Assembly: GCF_003003885.1 (NCBI RefSeq)
Contig: NZ_PVWN01000015.1
Location: 36,168-100,167 of the forward strand
Length of the DNA: 64,000 nucleotides
Source: Chlorogloea sp. CCALA 695
GTDB lineage: Bacteria > Cyanobacteriota > Cyanobacteriia > Cyanobacteriales > Chroococcidiopsidaceae
Reading direction: 5' to 3'
The notes under the pieces are model-generated. The model made no database searches. It was not told the origin of the DNA and saw only the letters and a list, made by a program, of their open reading frames with translations. Every line of letters starts with the position of its first letter. Within the stretch, counting starts at the first letter, position 1. This document shows, in pieces, positions 26,448 to 36,810 of the stretch. The position numbers and the translations under genes were made by a program.

Positions 26448-26797
26448 AATTGACACTCCTCAACAAAAATTACAAACACCGATATTTAGCCAGTAATCAA
26501 GTCATTATTCCCAATTACTGAGCAAGGTTTTGGTAATGATAACTTATAAAACTTGTGGTAATTAATCGTTACTTGCAAGCATATTTCCTTAATGTCAATG
26601 ACATATATTACTCTATAGGTGATTCTGTAAAGTAGGGTAAGAGATTATCAGGTAAAAATTGGGTAGTCTACAACACAATTAGGCGAAAAAATTGCCGAAG
26701 TTGAGGACTTCCCACGTCAGGTTTTTGTAAATAGGCTGGTTTATCGTTAAAATTTTTTAAGCAGGGTTTTTAAGTTTAGCGATCGCTCAACCTATAT
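26448..26797. other. Divergent intergenic region
   Basis: This 350-base AT-rich stretch lies between the M23 gene and the small membrane protein. I see no gene or strong hairpin. It presumably holds both promoters. A HIP1 octamer is near its right end. Confidence 0.4.
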
Positions 26798-27184
26798 ATG
26801 TTTAACGATATTTTTCCTTTTAGGTTTGATCTAAATGCTAGTGCGATCGCTGGGGCGAGTTTGTGGTCATTGGCACTATACCTAGGATTTTCACCCTTTA
26901 GCGACTGGTTAACTTTGCAACTGCAACGCTGGTTTAACTTTGCCGAGCGGAGTTTATACACCAGCGCCAAAGAATTTGAACGTACTCGCAAAGCCAGAGA
27001 ATCGCAAAATGCTTTTTATGCGTCAATTTTTAGCATCTTACCATTTTTAGGTTTGGGCGCACTATGTAATTACGGTGTGGAATTGGGCTTAGGCGGTAGT
27101 TGGGCGATTAGTATGGGAGTTATTGCCTGTATGGGTTGTGGGGTTTATGAGTTAGGGCGCAGAGATGGGCAATCTTCGGAATGA
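26798..27184 (+). CDS. Small membrane protein of unknown function
   Basis: The 128-residue protein has an amphipathic N-terminus, one hydrophobic segment at about 16-32, a charged helical middle (NFAERSLYTSAKEFERTRKARESQNA), and two further hydrophobic segments (about 75-92 and 100-118), followed by the basic/acidic tail ELGRRDGQSSE. I do not recognise the family. It is divergent from the M23 gene. Confidence 0.65.
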   Translation: MFNDIFPFRFDLNASAIAGASLWSLALYLGFSPFSDWLTLQLQRWFNFAERSLYTSAKEFERTRKARESQNAFYASIFSILPFLGLGALCNYGVELGLGGSWAISMGVIACMGCGVYELGRRDGQSSE

Positions 27185-27240
27185 GGGTAATGGGTAATGG
27201 GTAATAGGTCATTGGTCATTACCCATCACCTATTACCTCT
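27185..27240. repeat. Heptamer repeats between convergent genes
   Basis: GGGTAAT units are followed by TCATTGG and TACCCAT-like units, the last of which are complementary to the first. The array separates the convergent membrane-protein and LpxB-related genes and could form a hairpin in RNA from either strand. Confidence 0.75.
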
Positions 27241-28475
27241 TTAACTAAAGCTACTAGCTTTTGTGCTGCTCCAGCTTCACCACGTATACTCCGCAAAACT
27301 TCGCTAATTTGCTGGAGTTTTTTAGGATGATCTAAATAATCCAATACCATCGCCGCTACTTCTTTTGGTTGCAAATTGCCTACAAGCTCTGGTACTACTT
27401 CAGACTGCGCCCAGATATTCGGCCAAGCGTACAAACGGCGAGGTAAATTTAGAATTGACCAGTTAATGAGTTTTGCCATACTTTTACCTACTATAGGTAA
27501 AGAAGCTAACAAACCCGGAATCCCATCCCACGATCGCATTGCGTCTAATTGTTGCGTGGGAAGCAATACAATCATTGGGACAGCCAAAGCCCCAAGTTCT
27601 GCGGTATTTGCGCCTACGGTAGTTAGACAAATACTGCATTGAGATAATAAATCGTAAGCTGGCGACTTTATCCACAAATCTACCTCCAATCCACCAGAAG
27701 TTTTGAGACGGGGAGGCTCAGAGACAAGAGTTGCACTAATTCCCCCAAAGCTCTCAATTACTGGATTAAATTCGGGATTAGCAAAATTGGCTAAAGTTTC
27801 TAAGTTAATGGTGGGAGCTACAGGAATTACAAAACGGACTTGCGGACGACTCGCTGTTATAAATTCGGCGATCGCCAACATTAAAGGTACGCCTTGAGCT
27901 AGTTTTGCCGCCTTAGAGCCTGGTAATAGCCCAATTAATTCTGTTTTAATGTCACTTGCTTTTTGCCCCTGGGCTGCCTCTAGCATCAAATCCCCGACCA
28001 CTGTACATTTATGGGCAAACTTCGGATTAATAGCTTGGGGTTGCATCACGCCAAAACGGTCAATCCATTGATGCCAGCGAGTTTCCCACTCTGCGTAAAC
28101 CACCGTTTTATAACCTAAGCGTTTGCCAATTAGTACCGAAAAAAAGCTATCGCCACCTAAAAAAAGCACTATACCGTGATCGCGCCATTCCCAAGAATCC
28201 GCCGTTTTTCCCCACAATAAAAACTGCCAAAAATATTTTGCTTCCTGTACTCTGTCTACTTCCTCGTAGCTGCGGCAAATCTCCGCTTCTTTGCCCGTTG
28301 CGTGGGGACAAGGCGATAAAACTATCGAAATGCGAATTTTACCTAATTGTTTTCGCAAAGCCCTAACAACTGGACGCACCCAAGTTGTTACTTCTCCTGG
28401 CCCATTGGCAAGAATCAAAACATCAAAATGTGTTGCTTTTGTAATAAATGGTTGAGTCACTATTAACTTTGTCAA
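27219..28475 (-). CDS. Lipid-A-disaccharide synthase-related protein (LpxB-like GT-B fold)
   Basis: The 418-residue protein belongs to a cyanobacterial family related to LpxB (GT19). Near the N-terminus is DVLILANGPGEVTTWVRPVVRAL, the GPGE loop equivalent of the LpxB donor loop. The C-terminal half has GLLPGSKAAKLAQGVPLMLA and a nucleotide-sugar-like block CLTTVGANTAELGALAVPMIV (starts shown). Whether it makes a lipid A disaccharide is not established, since many cyanobacteria lack typical lipid A. The start is uncertain: the TTG at 28475 or the GTG five codons in (28460), neither with a clear Shine-Dalgarno. It is divergent from chlH. Confidence 0.85.
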   Translation of the reverse strand: MTKLIVTQPFITKATHFDVLILANGPGEVTTWVRPVVRALRKQLGKIRISIVLSPCPHATGKEAEICRSYEEVDRVQEAKYFWQFLLWGKTADSWEWRDHGIVLFLGGDSFFSVLIGKRLGYKTVVYAEWETRWHQWIDRFGVMQPQAINPKFAHKCTVVGDLMLEAAQGQKASDIKTELIGLLPGSKAAKLAQGVPLMLAIAEFITASRPQVRFVIPVAPTINLETLANFANPEFNPVIESFGGISATLVSEPPRLKTSGGLEVDLWIKSPAYDLLSQCSICLTTVGANTAELGALAVPMIVLLPTQQLDAMRSWDGIPGLLASLPIVGKSMAKLINWSILNLPRRLYAWPNIWAQSEVVPELVGNLQPKEVAAMVLDYLDHPKKLQQISEVLRSIRGEAGAAQKLVALVKEVIGDG

Positions 28476-28641
28476 CTAATACAAAGAATTATTGCGGTAT
28501 ATTAATACAAATTGTGTCATAAATGCGCGTAACCCGCCTTTGGTAAGCGTTTTTTGGTAAAAAATAATTTATAGGTCACTAACTAAATAGCGTTTTTAAA
28601 TTCCAGGGGCAATAGATCCCACACCACAGGAGAAACACTCT

Positions 28642-31600
28642 ATGTTCACTCACGTCAAGTCCACCATCAGACATATCGCGCCCGACAATCTACAGGGGCG
28701 ATCGCTCATTAAAGTGGTCTATGTCGTGTTAGAGTCCCAGTATCAAAGCGCCCTATCGCAGGCGGTGCGGTCAATTAATGACAAACACCCATCCATTGCG
28801 ATTGAAATTTCTGGCTACTTGATTGAAGAATTGCGCTCTAACGAAAACTACGAAGCCTTTAAAAAGGATATTGCCACCGCTAATGTATTTATTGGTTCGC
28901 TAATTTTTATCGAAGACTTAGCTGATAAAGTAGTAGCTGCCGTAGAACCCCACCGCGATAACTTAGATGTGGCAGTGGTTTTCCCCTCAATGCCTCAAGT
29001 AATGCGCCTCAATAAAATGGGTAGCTTTTCAATGGCGCAGCTAGGACAATCAAAAAGTGCGATCGCGCAATTTATGCGTAATCGTAAAGAAAAATCGGGC
29101 GCGTCTTTTCAAGATGGAATGCTCAAACTATTGCAGACTTTGCCCAAAGTGTTGAAGTATCTGCCAATAGATAAAGCCCAAGATGCCCGTAATTTCATGC
29201 TTAGTTTCCAATACTGGCTAGGTGGATCTTCGGAAAACTTAGAGAATTTTCTGCTGATGCTGACGGATAAATATATCTTTCCTGGCGCATACAAGGAAGC
29301 ATTAAAGTACCAAGATCCGGTAACTTATCCTGACATGGGGATTTGGCATCCCTTGTCTACACGGATGTTTGAGGATGTCAAAGAGTACCTAAACTGGTAC
29401 AACAGTCGTAAAGATATTAGTGCTGACTTAAAAGACCCTCTAGCGCCTTGTGTGGGCTTAGTATTGCAACGCACACACCTAGTAACTGGGGATGATGCCC
29501 ATTATGTGGCAATGGTGCAAGAATTTGAAGCGATGGGAGCTAAAGTAATTCCCGTTTTTGCTGGCGGTTTGGACTTTTCTAAGCCTGTTGAGGCTTATTT
29601 TTGGGATAGTCAAGGCAAAGAAGGCAATTGTTTAGTTGATGTGGTGATATCGCTAACCGGATTTGCTTTAGTTGGTGGGCCAGCAAGACAAGATCATCCT
29701 AAAGCAATCGAAACTCTAAAACGCTTGAATCGCCCTTATATGGTGGCATTGCCTTTAGTGTTTCAAACAACTCAAGAATGGCAAGATAGCGATTTAGGAC
29801 TGCACCCAATTCAAGTAGCCTTGCAAATTGCGATTCCTGAACTAGATGGAGCAATTGAGCCGATAATTTTATCAGGGCGCGATGCAAATACTGGAAAAGC
29901 GATCGCATTGCAAGATCGAATTGAAACGGTAGTAAGACGGGCGATGAAGTGGGCAAACCTGCGCCGTCAGCCAAAATTACAAAAAAGAGTAGCAATTACA
30001 GTCTTTAGTTTCCCCCCAGATAAAGGAAATGTGGGAACGGCGGCTTACTTAGATGTATTTGGCTCTATTTACGAAGTCATGCAAGCTCTTAAGCGCAACG
30101 GTTACGACTTGCCAGAATTGCCCGAATCCGCCTCAGCACTGATGCAAGAAGTTATCCACGATGCTCAAGCGCAGTACAATAGCCCTGAATTAAACATTGC
30201 TTACAAAATGTCCGTACCAGAGTACGAACAATTAACCCCTTATTCTCACCGTTTGGAAGAAAACTGGGGAGCGCCTCCCGGACATCTCAACACCGACGGG
30301 CAGAATTTACTAATTTACGGTAAGCAATTCGGTAATGTGTTTATTGGCGTACAACCGACCTTTGGCTACGAAGGCGACCCGATGCGGCTATTATTTTCCC
30401 GCTCGGCTAGTCCTCATCATGGCTTCGCCGCTTACTATACCTATTTAGAGCAAATCTGGAAAGCCGACGCGGTATTGCATTTTGGTACGCATGGATCGCT
30501 CGAATTTATGCCTGGTAAGCAGATGGGAATGTCAGGGGACTGTTACCCAGATAATTTAATTGGTTCAATTCCCAACCTTTATTACTACGCCGCTAATAAT
30601 CCGAGCGAAGCAACGATCGCTAAACGTCGCAGTTATGCTGAAACTATCAGCTATTTAACTCCACCTGCTGAAAATGCTGGATTGTATAAAGGCTTAAAAG
30701 AACTCAGCGAATTAATCGCTTCTTATCAAACTCTCAAAGGCAGTGGTAGAGGGATTCCTATTGTCAACACCATTATGGACAAGTGCCGATTGGTGAATTT
30801 AGACAAAGATATTACTTTACCCGAAACCGATGCTAAAGATATGTCTGCTGAGGAGCGAGATAATATTGTTGGCATGGTTTACAGACGGTTGATGGAGATA
30901 GAGTCGCGGCTATTACCGTGTGGTTTGCACGTGATTGGGAAGCCTCCAAGCGCCGAAGAAGCAATCGCAACTTTAGTTAATATTGCTAGTCTTGATCGCA
31001 ACGAGCAAGAAACAAAGAGTTTACCGCGCATCATTGCTACCAGTATCGGGCGAGATATTAACGACATTTACCGCCTTAACGACCAAGGTATATTAGAAGA
31101 TGTTGAGTTGCTGCAAAGTATTACTCTAGCCACTAGAAGCGCCGTTTCTGCCCTAGTCAAAGCTCAAACTGATGCCGATGGTAGGGTTGCCAAAGTTGCC
31201 AAACTCAACTTTTTCAACATGGGTAAAAAAGAGCCTTGGACAGAAGCACTCCATCAAGCAGGCTATCCAAAAGTTGATTCTCAAGACCTAAAGCCATTGT
31301 TTGAGTACCTAGAATTTTGCCTTGTACAAGTATGCGCGGATAACGAACTAGGTGCATTACTCAAAGCTTTAGAAGGCGAATATGTATTACCTGGCCCTGG
31401 TGGCGATCCGATCCGCAACCCGGATGTGTTACCCACAGGTAAAAATATTCACGCTCTTGATCCCCAATCTATTCCGACAACGGCGGCGGTACTTTCGGCC
31501 AAAATCGTTGTAGATCGGTTGTTAGAGCGGCAAAAACTCGAAAATGGCGGACAATACCCAGAAACGATCGCCTGCGTCTTGTGGGGAACCGACAACATTA

Positions 31601-32625
31601 AAACTTACGGCGAATCTCTCGCTCAAGTTATGTGGATGGTAGGAGTTCGCCCCGTACCCGATGCGTTGGGTAGAGTTAATAAGTTAGAACTAATTTCTTT
31701 AGCAGAATTAGGAAGACCCCGCATTGACGTAGTTATCAACTGTTCCGGTGTATTCCGCGACTTGTTTATTAATCAAATGAACTTGCTCGATCAAGCCGTA
31801 AAAATGGCAGCCGAAGCCGACGAACCGCTATCTATGAACTACGTCCGCAAACACGCCTTAATTCAAGCGGAAGAAATGGGAATTAATCTGCGTCAAGCTG
31901 CAACTCGCGTATTTTCTAATGCTTCAGGTTCTTATTCCTCTAATATCAACTTAGCTGTTGAAAATAGTACCTGGGATAGCGAAGCTGAGTTGCAAGATAT
32001 GTACCTCAGTCGTAAATCCTACGCTTTTAGCGCCGACGATCCGGGAATGATGGATAAATCACAACAGATTTTTGAAACTGCTTTAAAAACTGTTGACGTT
32101 ACTTTCCAAAATCTCGACTCCTCCGAAATTAGCTTGACAGATGTTAGCCATTATTTCGACTCCGATCCCACAAAGCTAGTAGCTAGTTTACGCGCTGACG
32201 GTAAAACCCCATCGTCCTTTATCGCTGATACTACTACCGCTAACGCCCAAGTCCGCAGCTTGTGTGAAACCGTGCGTTTAGATGCCCGTACTAAGCTGCT
32301 CAACCCCAAGTGGTACGAGGGAATGCTAAATCACGGCTACGAGGGTGTAAGAGAGGTTTCTAAGCGCCTAGTAAATACAGTCGGTTGGAGTGCAACGGCG
32401 GGCGCGGTTGATAATTGGATTTACGAAGATACCAATACGACGTTTATTCAAGACGAAGCCATGCGTCAGCGCTTAATGAATCTCAATCCTCATTCATTCC
32501 GCAAAATAGTTTCAACGCTGTTAGAAGTGAATGGGCGCGGTTATTGGGAAACTAGCGAAAGCAACTTGCAGATGTTGCGCGAGTTGTATCAAGAAGTAGA
32601 AGACAGAATCGAAGGCGTAGAATAG
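28642..32625 (+). CDS. chlH: Magnesium chelatase subunit H
   Basis: The 1327-residue porphyrin-binding subunit of Mg-chelatase works with ChlI and ChlD to insert Mg2+ into protoporphyrin IX, the first committed step of chlorophyll synthesis. The N-terminal DUF3479 region covers about 1-190, then the long CobN/Mg-chelatase domain follows. The conserved [17 protein letters not shown] segment starts near residue 612, with the [15 protein letters not shown] continuation. The length is typical for ChlH. A good ribosome site (AGGAG) lies upstream of the ATG. chlI and chlD are not adjacent. A hairpin follows the stop. Regulation may include Gun4 at protein level, which is not visible here. Confidence 0.98.
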   Translation: MFTHVKSTIRHIAPDNLQGRSLIKVVYVVLESQYQSALSQAVRSINDKHPSIAIEISGYLIEELRSNENYEAFKKDIATANVFIGSLIFIEDLADKVVAAVEPHRDNLDVAVVFPSMPQVMRLNKMGSFSMAQLGQSKSAIAQFMRNRKEKSGASFQDGMLKLLQTLPKVLKYLPIDKAQDARNFMLSFQYWLGGSSENLENFLLMLTDKYIFPGAYKEALKYQDPVTYPDMGIWHPLSTRMFEDVKEYLNWYNSRKDISADLKDPLAPCVGLVLQRTHLVTGDDAHYVAMVQEFEAMGAKVIPVFAGGLDFSKPVEAYFWDSQGKEGNCLVDVVISLTGFALVGGPARQDHPKAIETLKRLNRPYMVALPLVFQTTQEWQDSDLGLHPIQVALQIAIPELDGAIEPIILSGRDANTGKAIALQDRIETVVRRAMKWANLRRQPKLQKRVAITVFSFPPDKGNVGTAAYLDVFGSIYEVMQALKRNGYDLPELPESASALMQEVIHDAQAQYNSPELNIAYKMSVPEYEQLTPYSHRLEENWGAPPGHLNTDGQNLLIYGKQFGNVFIGVQPTFGYEGDPMRLLFSRSASPHHGFAAYYTYLEQIWKADAVLHFGTHGSLEFMPGKQMGMSGDCYPDNLIGSIPNLYYYAANNPSEATIAKRRSYAETISYLTPPAENAGLYKGLKELSELIASYQTLKGSGRGIPIVNTIMDKCRLVNLDKDITLPETDAKDMSAEERDNIVGMVYRRLMEIESRLLPCGLHVIGKPPSAEEAIATLVNIASLDRNEQETKSLPRIIATSIGRDINDIYRLNDQGILEDVELLQSITLATRSAVSALVKAQTDADGRVAKVAKLNFFNMGKKEPWTEALHQAGYPKVDSQDLKPLFEYLEFCLVQVCADNELGALLKALEGEYVLPGPGGDPIRNPDVLPTGKNIHALDPQSIPTTAAVLSAKIVVDRLLERQKLENGGQYPETIACVLWGTDNIKTYGESLAQVMWMVGVRPVPDALGRVNKLELISLAELGRPRIDVVINCSGVFRDLFINQMNLLDQAVKMAAEADEPLSMNYVRKHALIQAEEMGINLRQAATRVFSNASGSYSSNINLAVENSTWDSEAELQDMYLSRKSYAFSADDPGMMDKSQQIFETALKTVDVTFQNLDSSEISLTDVSHYFDSDPTKLVASLRADGKTPSSFIADTTTANAQVRSLCETVRLDARTKLLNPKWYEGMLNHGYEGVREVSKRLVNTVGWSATAGAVDNWIYEDTNTTFIQDEAMRQRLMNLNPHSFRKIVSTLLEVNGRGYWETSESNLQMLRELYQEVEDRIEGVE

Positions 32626-32638
32626 AGTATTAAACTTG

Positions 32639-32661
32639 CGTGGAGGCTACTTGCCTCCACG
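32639..32661 (+). terminator. Hairpin after chlH
   Basis: CGTGGAGGC (32639-32647) and GCCTCCACG (32653-32661) form a perfect nine-pair stem with a five-base loop, 13 bases after the chlH stop. The downstream run is AT-rich but not a pure T-tract. Confidence 0.65.
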
Positions 32662-32814
32662 TCAAAATCTTTCTACTGTGGAACAATTAACAATGCGCGA
32701 TCACGCTATAACTATTAGGTTAAAAGACTGTAGCGACTCAACTACAATAATTGACGCTAAAGGCGATCGCGCGTTAATTTCTGTTTTTCGTAATTTTGTA
32801 ATCTGTAATAACTA

Positions 32815-33873
32815 ATGCAAACCGCATCAAACCCAGCACCTAGCACAATAGAGGCAAAAAAAAAAGTTTTTGGCATGATCCAAGCTTTTTGGGAAAGCCA
32901 ATGCGTTTATGTCGCCACGCGCTTAGGTATATTTAACCTACTCCAAGAAAAGTCCCAAAGTGTCGAAACTCTAGCCGCCACTACCTCTACTAATGTCGAA
33001 AAACTTTATGTTATCCTGCGAGCTTTAGGTCATTTAGGCGTATTACAAGAAGCCCCAGGACGGGTTTTTGGGGCAACAGAATTGTCAGCACTCCTCGTCA
33101 CCAATGCGGGGCCATCGATGGGTCATTTTGCCATGCACATCACCGAACCCTGTCAGTGGGACGCATGGAAGCAGCTTGAAAACTGTTTGCATACTGACGT
33201 TGTGCCTTTTGAGCAAGCAAACGGTAAGAGTGTCTACGAGTTCACTAGAGATAATCCTTGGAGTGGCGATACATTCATCAATGCCATGAGTTTTCTCACA
33301 AATCATGCTGTTGACGCACTGCTTGAAGTTTACGACTTTAGCCAATTTGGTACTGTTATGGATGTTGGCGGCGGTCAAGGGGGACTGATTGCCAGTGTTG
33401 TCAAAAAGTCTGGCTGTAAAGGAATATTGTTTGATGTGCCTTACGTCACCCAGACAGCAATAGCCTATCTAGAGAAGCAAGGACTCGATCTTGATGCTGT
33501 ACAAATAATCTCTGGTGATGTCTTTGCCGAAGTGCCAAGGGGTGCTGATGCGATCGTAATGAAGTATTTTATCTCGGCGTGGAATGACGAAGATGCGATA
33601 AAAATCTTGAATAACTGTAAAAAAGCTCTGCCAAAGCACGGAAAAATTGTATTGCTACAGGCTTTTGTTCCCGATTTAGGAGAGCCGCCAGAAAGCCCAG
33701 ATGGCATAATGCCTGGGCTATTTGCTGTACAAATTATGGTAGCGGTTCCGGGAGGCGCTTGGCGTACTCAACAACAATTTAAGGATTTGTTTGAAAAGTG
33801 CGGTTTTCAGTTAGAGAAGGTGGTGCATACAGGAACTAACCTTTCGGCAATGGAATTCGGTTTAGGAGCTTAA
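32815..33873 (+). CDS. SAM-dependent O-methyltransferase (Methyltransf_2/BchU-like)
   Basis: The 352-residue protein has an N-terminal winged-helix dimerisation domain (about 15-110, with FWESQCVYVATRLGIFNLL) and a class I methyltransferase domain from about 170. The SAM-binding motif is VMDVGGGQGGLIASV (near 180), followed by the acidic loop GILFDVPYV. It is of the acetylserotonin O-methyltransferase/BchU type. It follows chlH by 189 bases beyond a hairpin, and the genomic vicinity hints at tetrapyrrole or quinone methylation, but the substrate cannot be read from the sequence. His/Glu catalytic pairs typical of plant enzymes are not obvious. Confidence 0.85.
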   Translation: MQTASNPAPSTIEAKKKVFGMIQAFWESQCVYVATRLGIFNLLQEKSQSVETLAATTSTNVEKLYVILRALGHLGVLQEAPGRVFGATELSALLVTNAGPSMGHFAMHITEPCQWDAWKQLENCLHTDVVPFEQANGKSVYEFTRDNPWSGDTFINAMSFLTNHAVDALLEVYDFSQFGTVMDVGGGQGGLIASVVKKSGCKGILFDVPYVTQTAIAYLEKQGLDLDAVQIISGDVFAEVPRGADAIVMKYFISAWNDEDAIKILNNCKKALPKHGKIVLLQAFVPDLGEPPESPDGIMPGLFAVQIMVAVPGGAWRTQQQFKDLFEKCGFQLEKVVHTGTNLSAMEFGLGA

Positions 33874-33914
33874 AACCGACGGATTTGCTCAAAGGGATTT
33901 AGATAGTTGATTTT

Positions 33915-33950
33915 GAGTGGAGGGTGAGCGGGATGCTTACCCCCTGACTC
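33915..33950 (+). terminator. Hairpin after the methyltransferase gene
   Basis: GAGT(33915)...GGGTGAGC pairs with GCTTACCC...ACTC(33950) in a two-part stem, 42 bases after the stop codon. There is no T-run directly after, so its role is unsure. Confidence 0.45.
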
Positions 33951-34006
33951 ATGCTGGATTTTAGCGGATTGAACAGTATAAACATTTAGCAAAAACCCAT
34001 TTTTAA

Positions 34007-35116
34007 ATGAACCTAAATTCCTTACAGCAAAAAATTCTCACTCACCTTGAACCCTTACCTACAGGCAACCAAGACTGGGCAACCGCTAGTATAGTTGAGC
34101 GCGGTAAATTTACGATTGGTGAGACAGTTACAGGGATTTTGCGATCGCTACGCCGAGGTGAACCGATGATTTGGGATCCTTGGATTTTAAAAGACGATAA
34201 TATTTATCGGATGTTCTACTTAAAAGGGTTAGAAGGACAAAACCCTTGGTGGACAGTCAGTAATATTTGCGCTGCTATTTCGACAGATATGGATACATGG
34301 CAGGATTTAGGAAGTATTCTTGAGCCTGAGCCTAGTAATAATTGGGAGTCTGGTCGAGTATGTGCGGGGTGTGCTTATCAGGAAGATGGGATATATTATC
34401 TGTTTTACTCCGCAGGTGGCAAGCAAGAACCATACCTTAAAAATGAAGCAATTGGTTTAGCAACATCTAATGATGGTTTGCACTTTTCGCGTACTTCTAA
34501 TAACTATTTATTAAAGCCAGAAGATGACGATTTATGGTACGGGCGCAGTCAGTGGACGGGTCATTTTCACTGGCGCGATCCTTACATTTTCAAGGATGAC
34601 AAAACTGGCAATTATTATATGTTTATTTGTGCTAGTTCTAAAGCAATTGGCAATTTTCAAGGATGTATTGGTTTGGCAGTATCCGATAAAATTTCTGGTC
34701 CCTACAAGTTGTTACCGCCAGCTATTGAAGCTCCGAACGATGCCATAGATTGGCCCTATTACCACATGGAAAGACCGCAAGTTATTTACAAAGATGGGAA
34801 ATATCATTTATTTTTCTCATGTTTCAAAATGCTGATGAATCCAAAGTGGCTGCAAAAATTGCCACATAAAAAAATTACTAATTCGTCTTTATATTGGTAT
34901 ATTTCAGATAATGTTTCTGGCCCCTATAAGCCTGCAAATGATGAATTTATCGTTAGCGGTAGCGAAAAAACTGGAATGTATGGCACAAATTTTTTGCAAA
35001 TATCAATGGAAGCCGAAAAACTTATTGCTTATGGTTGGTATCACAGGCTGCACACATTAGCAGTTTCTCAAAGGTTTCAAGTAAACTGGAAAGATACTAT
35101 ATCTTTAGTTCCTTAA
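34007..35116 (+). CDS. Glycoside hydrolase of the five-bladed beta-propeller clan (GH32/GH68/GH43-like)
   Basis: The 369-residue protein shows repeated propeller blade sequences (Y-x-M-F/L-F-Y...S-D). Three acidic motifs are in the order expected for clan GH-J: MIWDPWIL (Asp57, nucleophile position), HWRDPYIF (Asp191, transition-state stabiliser) and MERPQVIYKDGKYHLFF (Glu255, acid/base). This arrangement is closest to GH32/GH68 sucrose or fructan enzymes, but a GH43-like activity is possible. There is no signal peptide, so it is probably cytoplasmic. It may act on sucrose-type substrates. A GH100 invertase gene is also in the window, 25 kb away. Confidence 0.75.
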   Translation: MNLNSLQQKILTHLEPLPTGNQDWATASIVERGKFTIGETVTGILRSLRRGEPMIWDPWILKDDNIYRMFYLKGLEGQNPWWTVSNICAAISTDMDTWQDLGSILEPEPSNNWESGRVCAGCAYQEDGIYYLFYSAGGKQEPYLKNEAIGLATSNDGLHFSRTSNNYLLKPEDDDLWYGRSQWTGHFHWRDPYIFKDDKTGNYYMFICASSKAIGNFQGCIGLAVSDKISGPYKLLPPAIEAPNDAIDWPYYHMERPQVIYKDGKYHLFFSCFKMLMNPKWLQKLPHKKITNSSLYWYISDNVSGPYKPANDEFIVSGSEKTGMYGTNFLQISMEAEKLIAYGWYHRLHTLAVSQRFQVNWKDTISLVP

Positions 35117-35261
35117 TAAACCCTTCTATCACTTTTAGGGAATACTGTTTAAACTAGTGTTTTGGCAAAAGCGAGAATCAGAACACCAAATCAAAGGCAT
35201 AGAATAGTTGTACTAAGGCGAATATAAATGCCTACCCCTACTCTTAATTCTGCAAATCAAA

Positions 35262-35834
35262 ATGAATGCTCTAACTGTTGATCTCAACTCGATTATTAGC
35301 CTGAGTGATGAACAATATTTTCAGCTATGTCAGGCAAATCGCGATCTTAGGTTTGAACGCACCACAACGGGAGAATTAATTATTATGCCACCCACTGGCG
35401 GCGAAACAGGAAATCGAAACGCTGCAATCACTGCTCAACTTTGGATCTGGAACGAACAGAAAAAACTGGGTAAAGTGTTTGATTCTTCCACAGGTTTTAG
35501 GCTCCCTAATTCCGCCTTTCGCTCTCCTGATGCTGCTTGGATAAAATTAGAACGGTGGAATACTCTTACTTCGTCACAGAAACAAAAATTTATTCCCCTA
35601 TGTCCTGATTTTGTCATTGAATTACTTTCGCCGAGTGATCGCACTTCTGTAATTAGAGACAAAATGCTTGAGTATTTGGCTAACGGTACTCAATTAGGTT
35701 GGTTAATTGACCGCAAATCTCAGCAAGTAGAAATCTATCGCGCCAATACAGAAGTAGAAATAATTGCTCCTATGGCGTTATCAGGAGAAGCAGTTTTACC
35801 CGGATTTATTCTCAATCTCGAACCAATCTGGTAG
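35262..35834 (+). CDS. Uma2 family (DUF820) putative endonuclease
   Basis: The 190-residue protein has the PD-(D/E)XK-like fold of Uma2: E-L-I-I-MPPTGGETG near residues 38-48, RSPDAAWI (Asp in the 80s), then CPDFVIELLSPSD (D, E-x-hydrophobic), the core catalytic motif, and GTQLGWLIDRKSQQVEIY. Cyanobacteria have dozens of such genes. Their function is unknown; restriction-like or repair roles are only guesses. A second copy is at 48978. It ends three bases before the convergent DUF3891 gene. Confidence 0.92.
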   Translation: MNALTVDLNSIISLSDEQYFQLCQANRDLRFERTTTGELIIMPPTGGETGNRNAAITAQLWIWNEQKKLGKVFDSSTGFRLPNSAFRSPDAAWIKLERWNTLTSSQKQKFIPLCPDFVIELLSPSDRTSVIRDKMLEYLANGTQLGWLIDRKSQQVEIYRANTEVEIIAPMALSGEAVLPGFILNLEPIW

Positions 35835-35837
35835 TAA

Positions 35838-36566
35838 TTATTGCTTAACTAACGTCCACTCCAATAATTTAATGGGCGCATTTTGCAAGGCTGCGGTAAG
35901 TTCGGCGCTGTCAGTAAACTGTACTTGGTCTAAATAACACGCTTCAATCGCCACAGTAAACTTTTCCTGTTCAAAGGGCCAAGGTTTGACGCAGACATCA
36001 CCTTCGCTTGTTTCCATCACATCATACCGCTTGCCGTCGGGCCCAGTGCTAATTTCTAAGGCTCGTTGTCCGGCAGGTAACTCACGATTGCAAAGAATTA
36101 AGGAAAAGCGATCGCACCATTGAAAAAAAGCATAGGCTTTCCCGGCTTCTTCTTTACTACAGTTTAATTCTTTGCGCCATTTTACTTGATTTGCCAATTG
36201 CTCATCTAAAAAGCTATCAAGTTCCGGCGATTCTCCCCGTTTACCTTCATTGAGAAAGCTGGTGTGCATAGAAATAAGCATTGCTACCCAGCGTCCCCGA
36301 TAGCGAGAATTGACTGTTTGTTCTTTCAGCTTTTCTAAGTTAGTTTCTTTGTCAAGGGTAAAATCTAAAGGCGTACCTGCGGGTGTAAGGTTTTTTCCTT
36401 CCCATTCCCGTTCTAAATCGTCGTGATGAGAAATAGCCGCTACAGTTTCAATTATCCTTTGTGGTCTGTCTTTACTGTGCCAATGTCCGGCGATTTCGGC
36501 AGCTAGTAAGGCGTGGGCGCGGTGATATATTATTTCCCATCCCTTTTCGTGTTGGTTAGCGATCAT
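35838..36566 (-). CDS. DUF3891 family protein
   Basis: The 242-residue soluble protein starts with GWEIIYHRAHALLAAEIAGHWH and continues with ETVAAISHHDDLEREWEG, HHD-type residues that resemble metal-binding histidines of an HD-like helical domain. KWRKELNCSKEEAGKAYAFFQWCDRFSLIL follows (starting near 131). It matches the uncharacterised DUF3891 family. The function is unknown. It converges with the first Uma2 gene. Confidence 0.85.
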   Translation of the reverse strand: MIANQHEKGWEIIYHRAHALLAAEIAGHWHSKDRPQRIIETVAAISHHDDLEREWEGKNLTPAGTPLDFTLDKETNLEKLKEQTVNSRYRGRWVAMLISMHTSFLNEGKRGESPELDSFLDEQLANQVKWRKELNCSKEEAGKAYAFFQWCDRFSLILCNRELPAGQRALEISTGPDGKRYDVMETSEGDVCVKPWPFEQEKFTVAIEACYLDQVQFTDSAELTAALQNAPIKLLEWTLVKQ

Positions 36567-36680
36567 CTGCTTTTGCTAGTATTTTTCTTTCGTCATCATC
36601 CCCTGAATTTACCAAACCTTACCTCTCTCAGAATATGGATTGACAAAATTAAATTGTGGAATGCGATCGCAAACATCAAT

Positions 36681-36708
36681 AAAGCCTCAGAACATGATCT
36701 GAGGCTTT
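36681..36708 (-). terminator. Hairpin downstream of the WGxxGxxG gene
   Basis: AAAGCCTCAG and CTGAGGCTTT form a perfect ten-pair stem around an eight-base loop, about 100 bases beyond the stop of the minus-strand gene. The stem ends in TTT on either strand, so it can act in either direction. Confidence 0.7.
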
Positions 36709-36810
36709 ACTAGGGTTTAAATATTTGTGAGGAGTAGAAAATTTATCTTGTTTTTGATGCTTTTTGCAGGCAAAACTGATCGTTTTCACATTGAAAATTG
36801 ATGTCAGATT

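Noticed and set aside
33901..34006. Riboswitch upstream of the GH32/GH68-like gene
   Set aside because: The hairpin at 33915-33950 is a simple two-part stem with no conserved core of any riboswitch class I know; it is more like a terminator.
35228..35281. Short ORF starting ATGCCTACC upstream of the first Uma2 gene
   Set aside because: It has only 17 codons ending inside the Uma2 start and no ribosome site.
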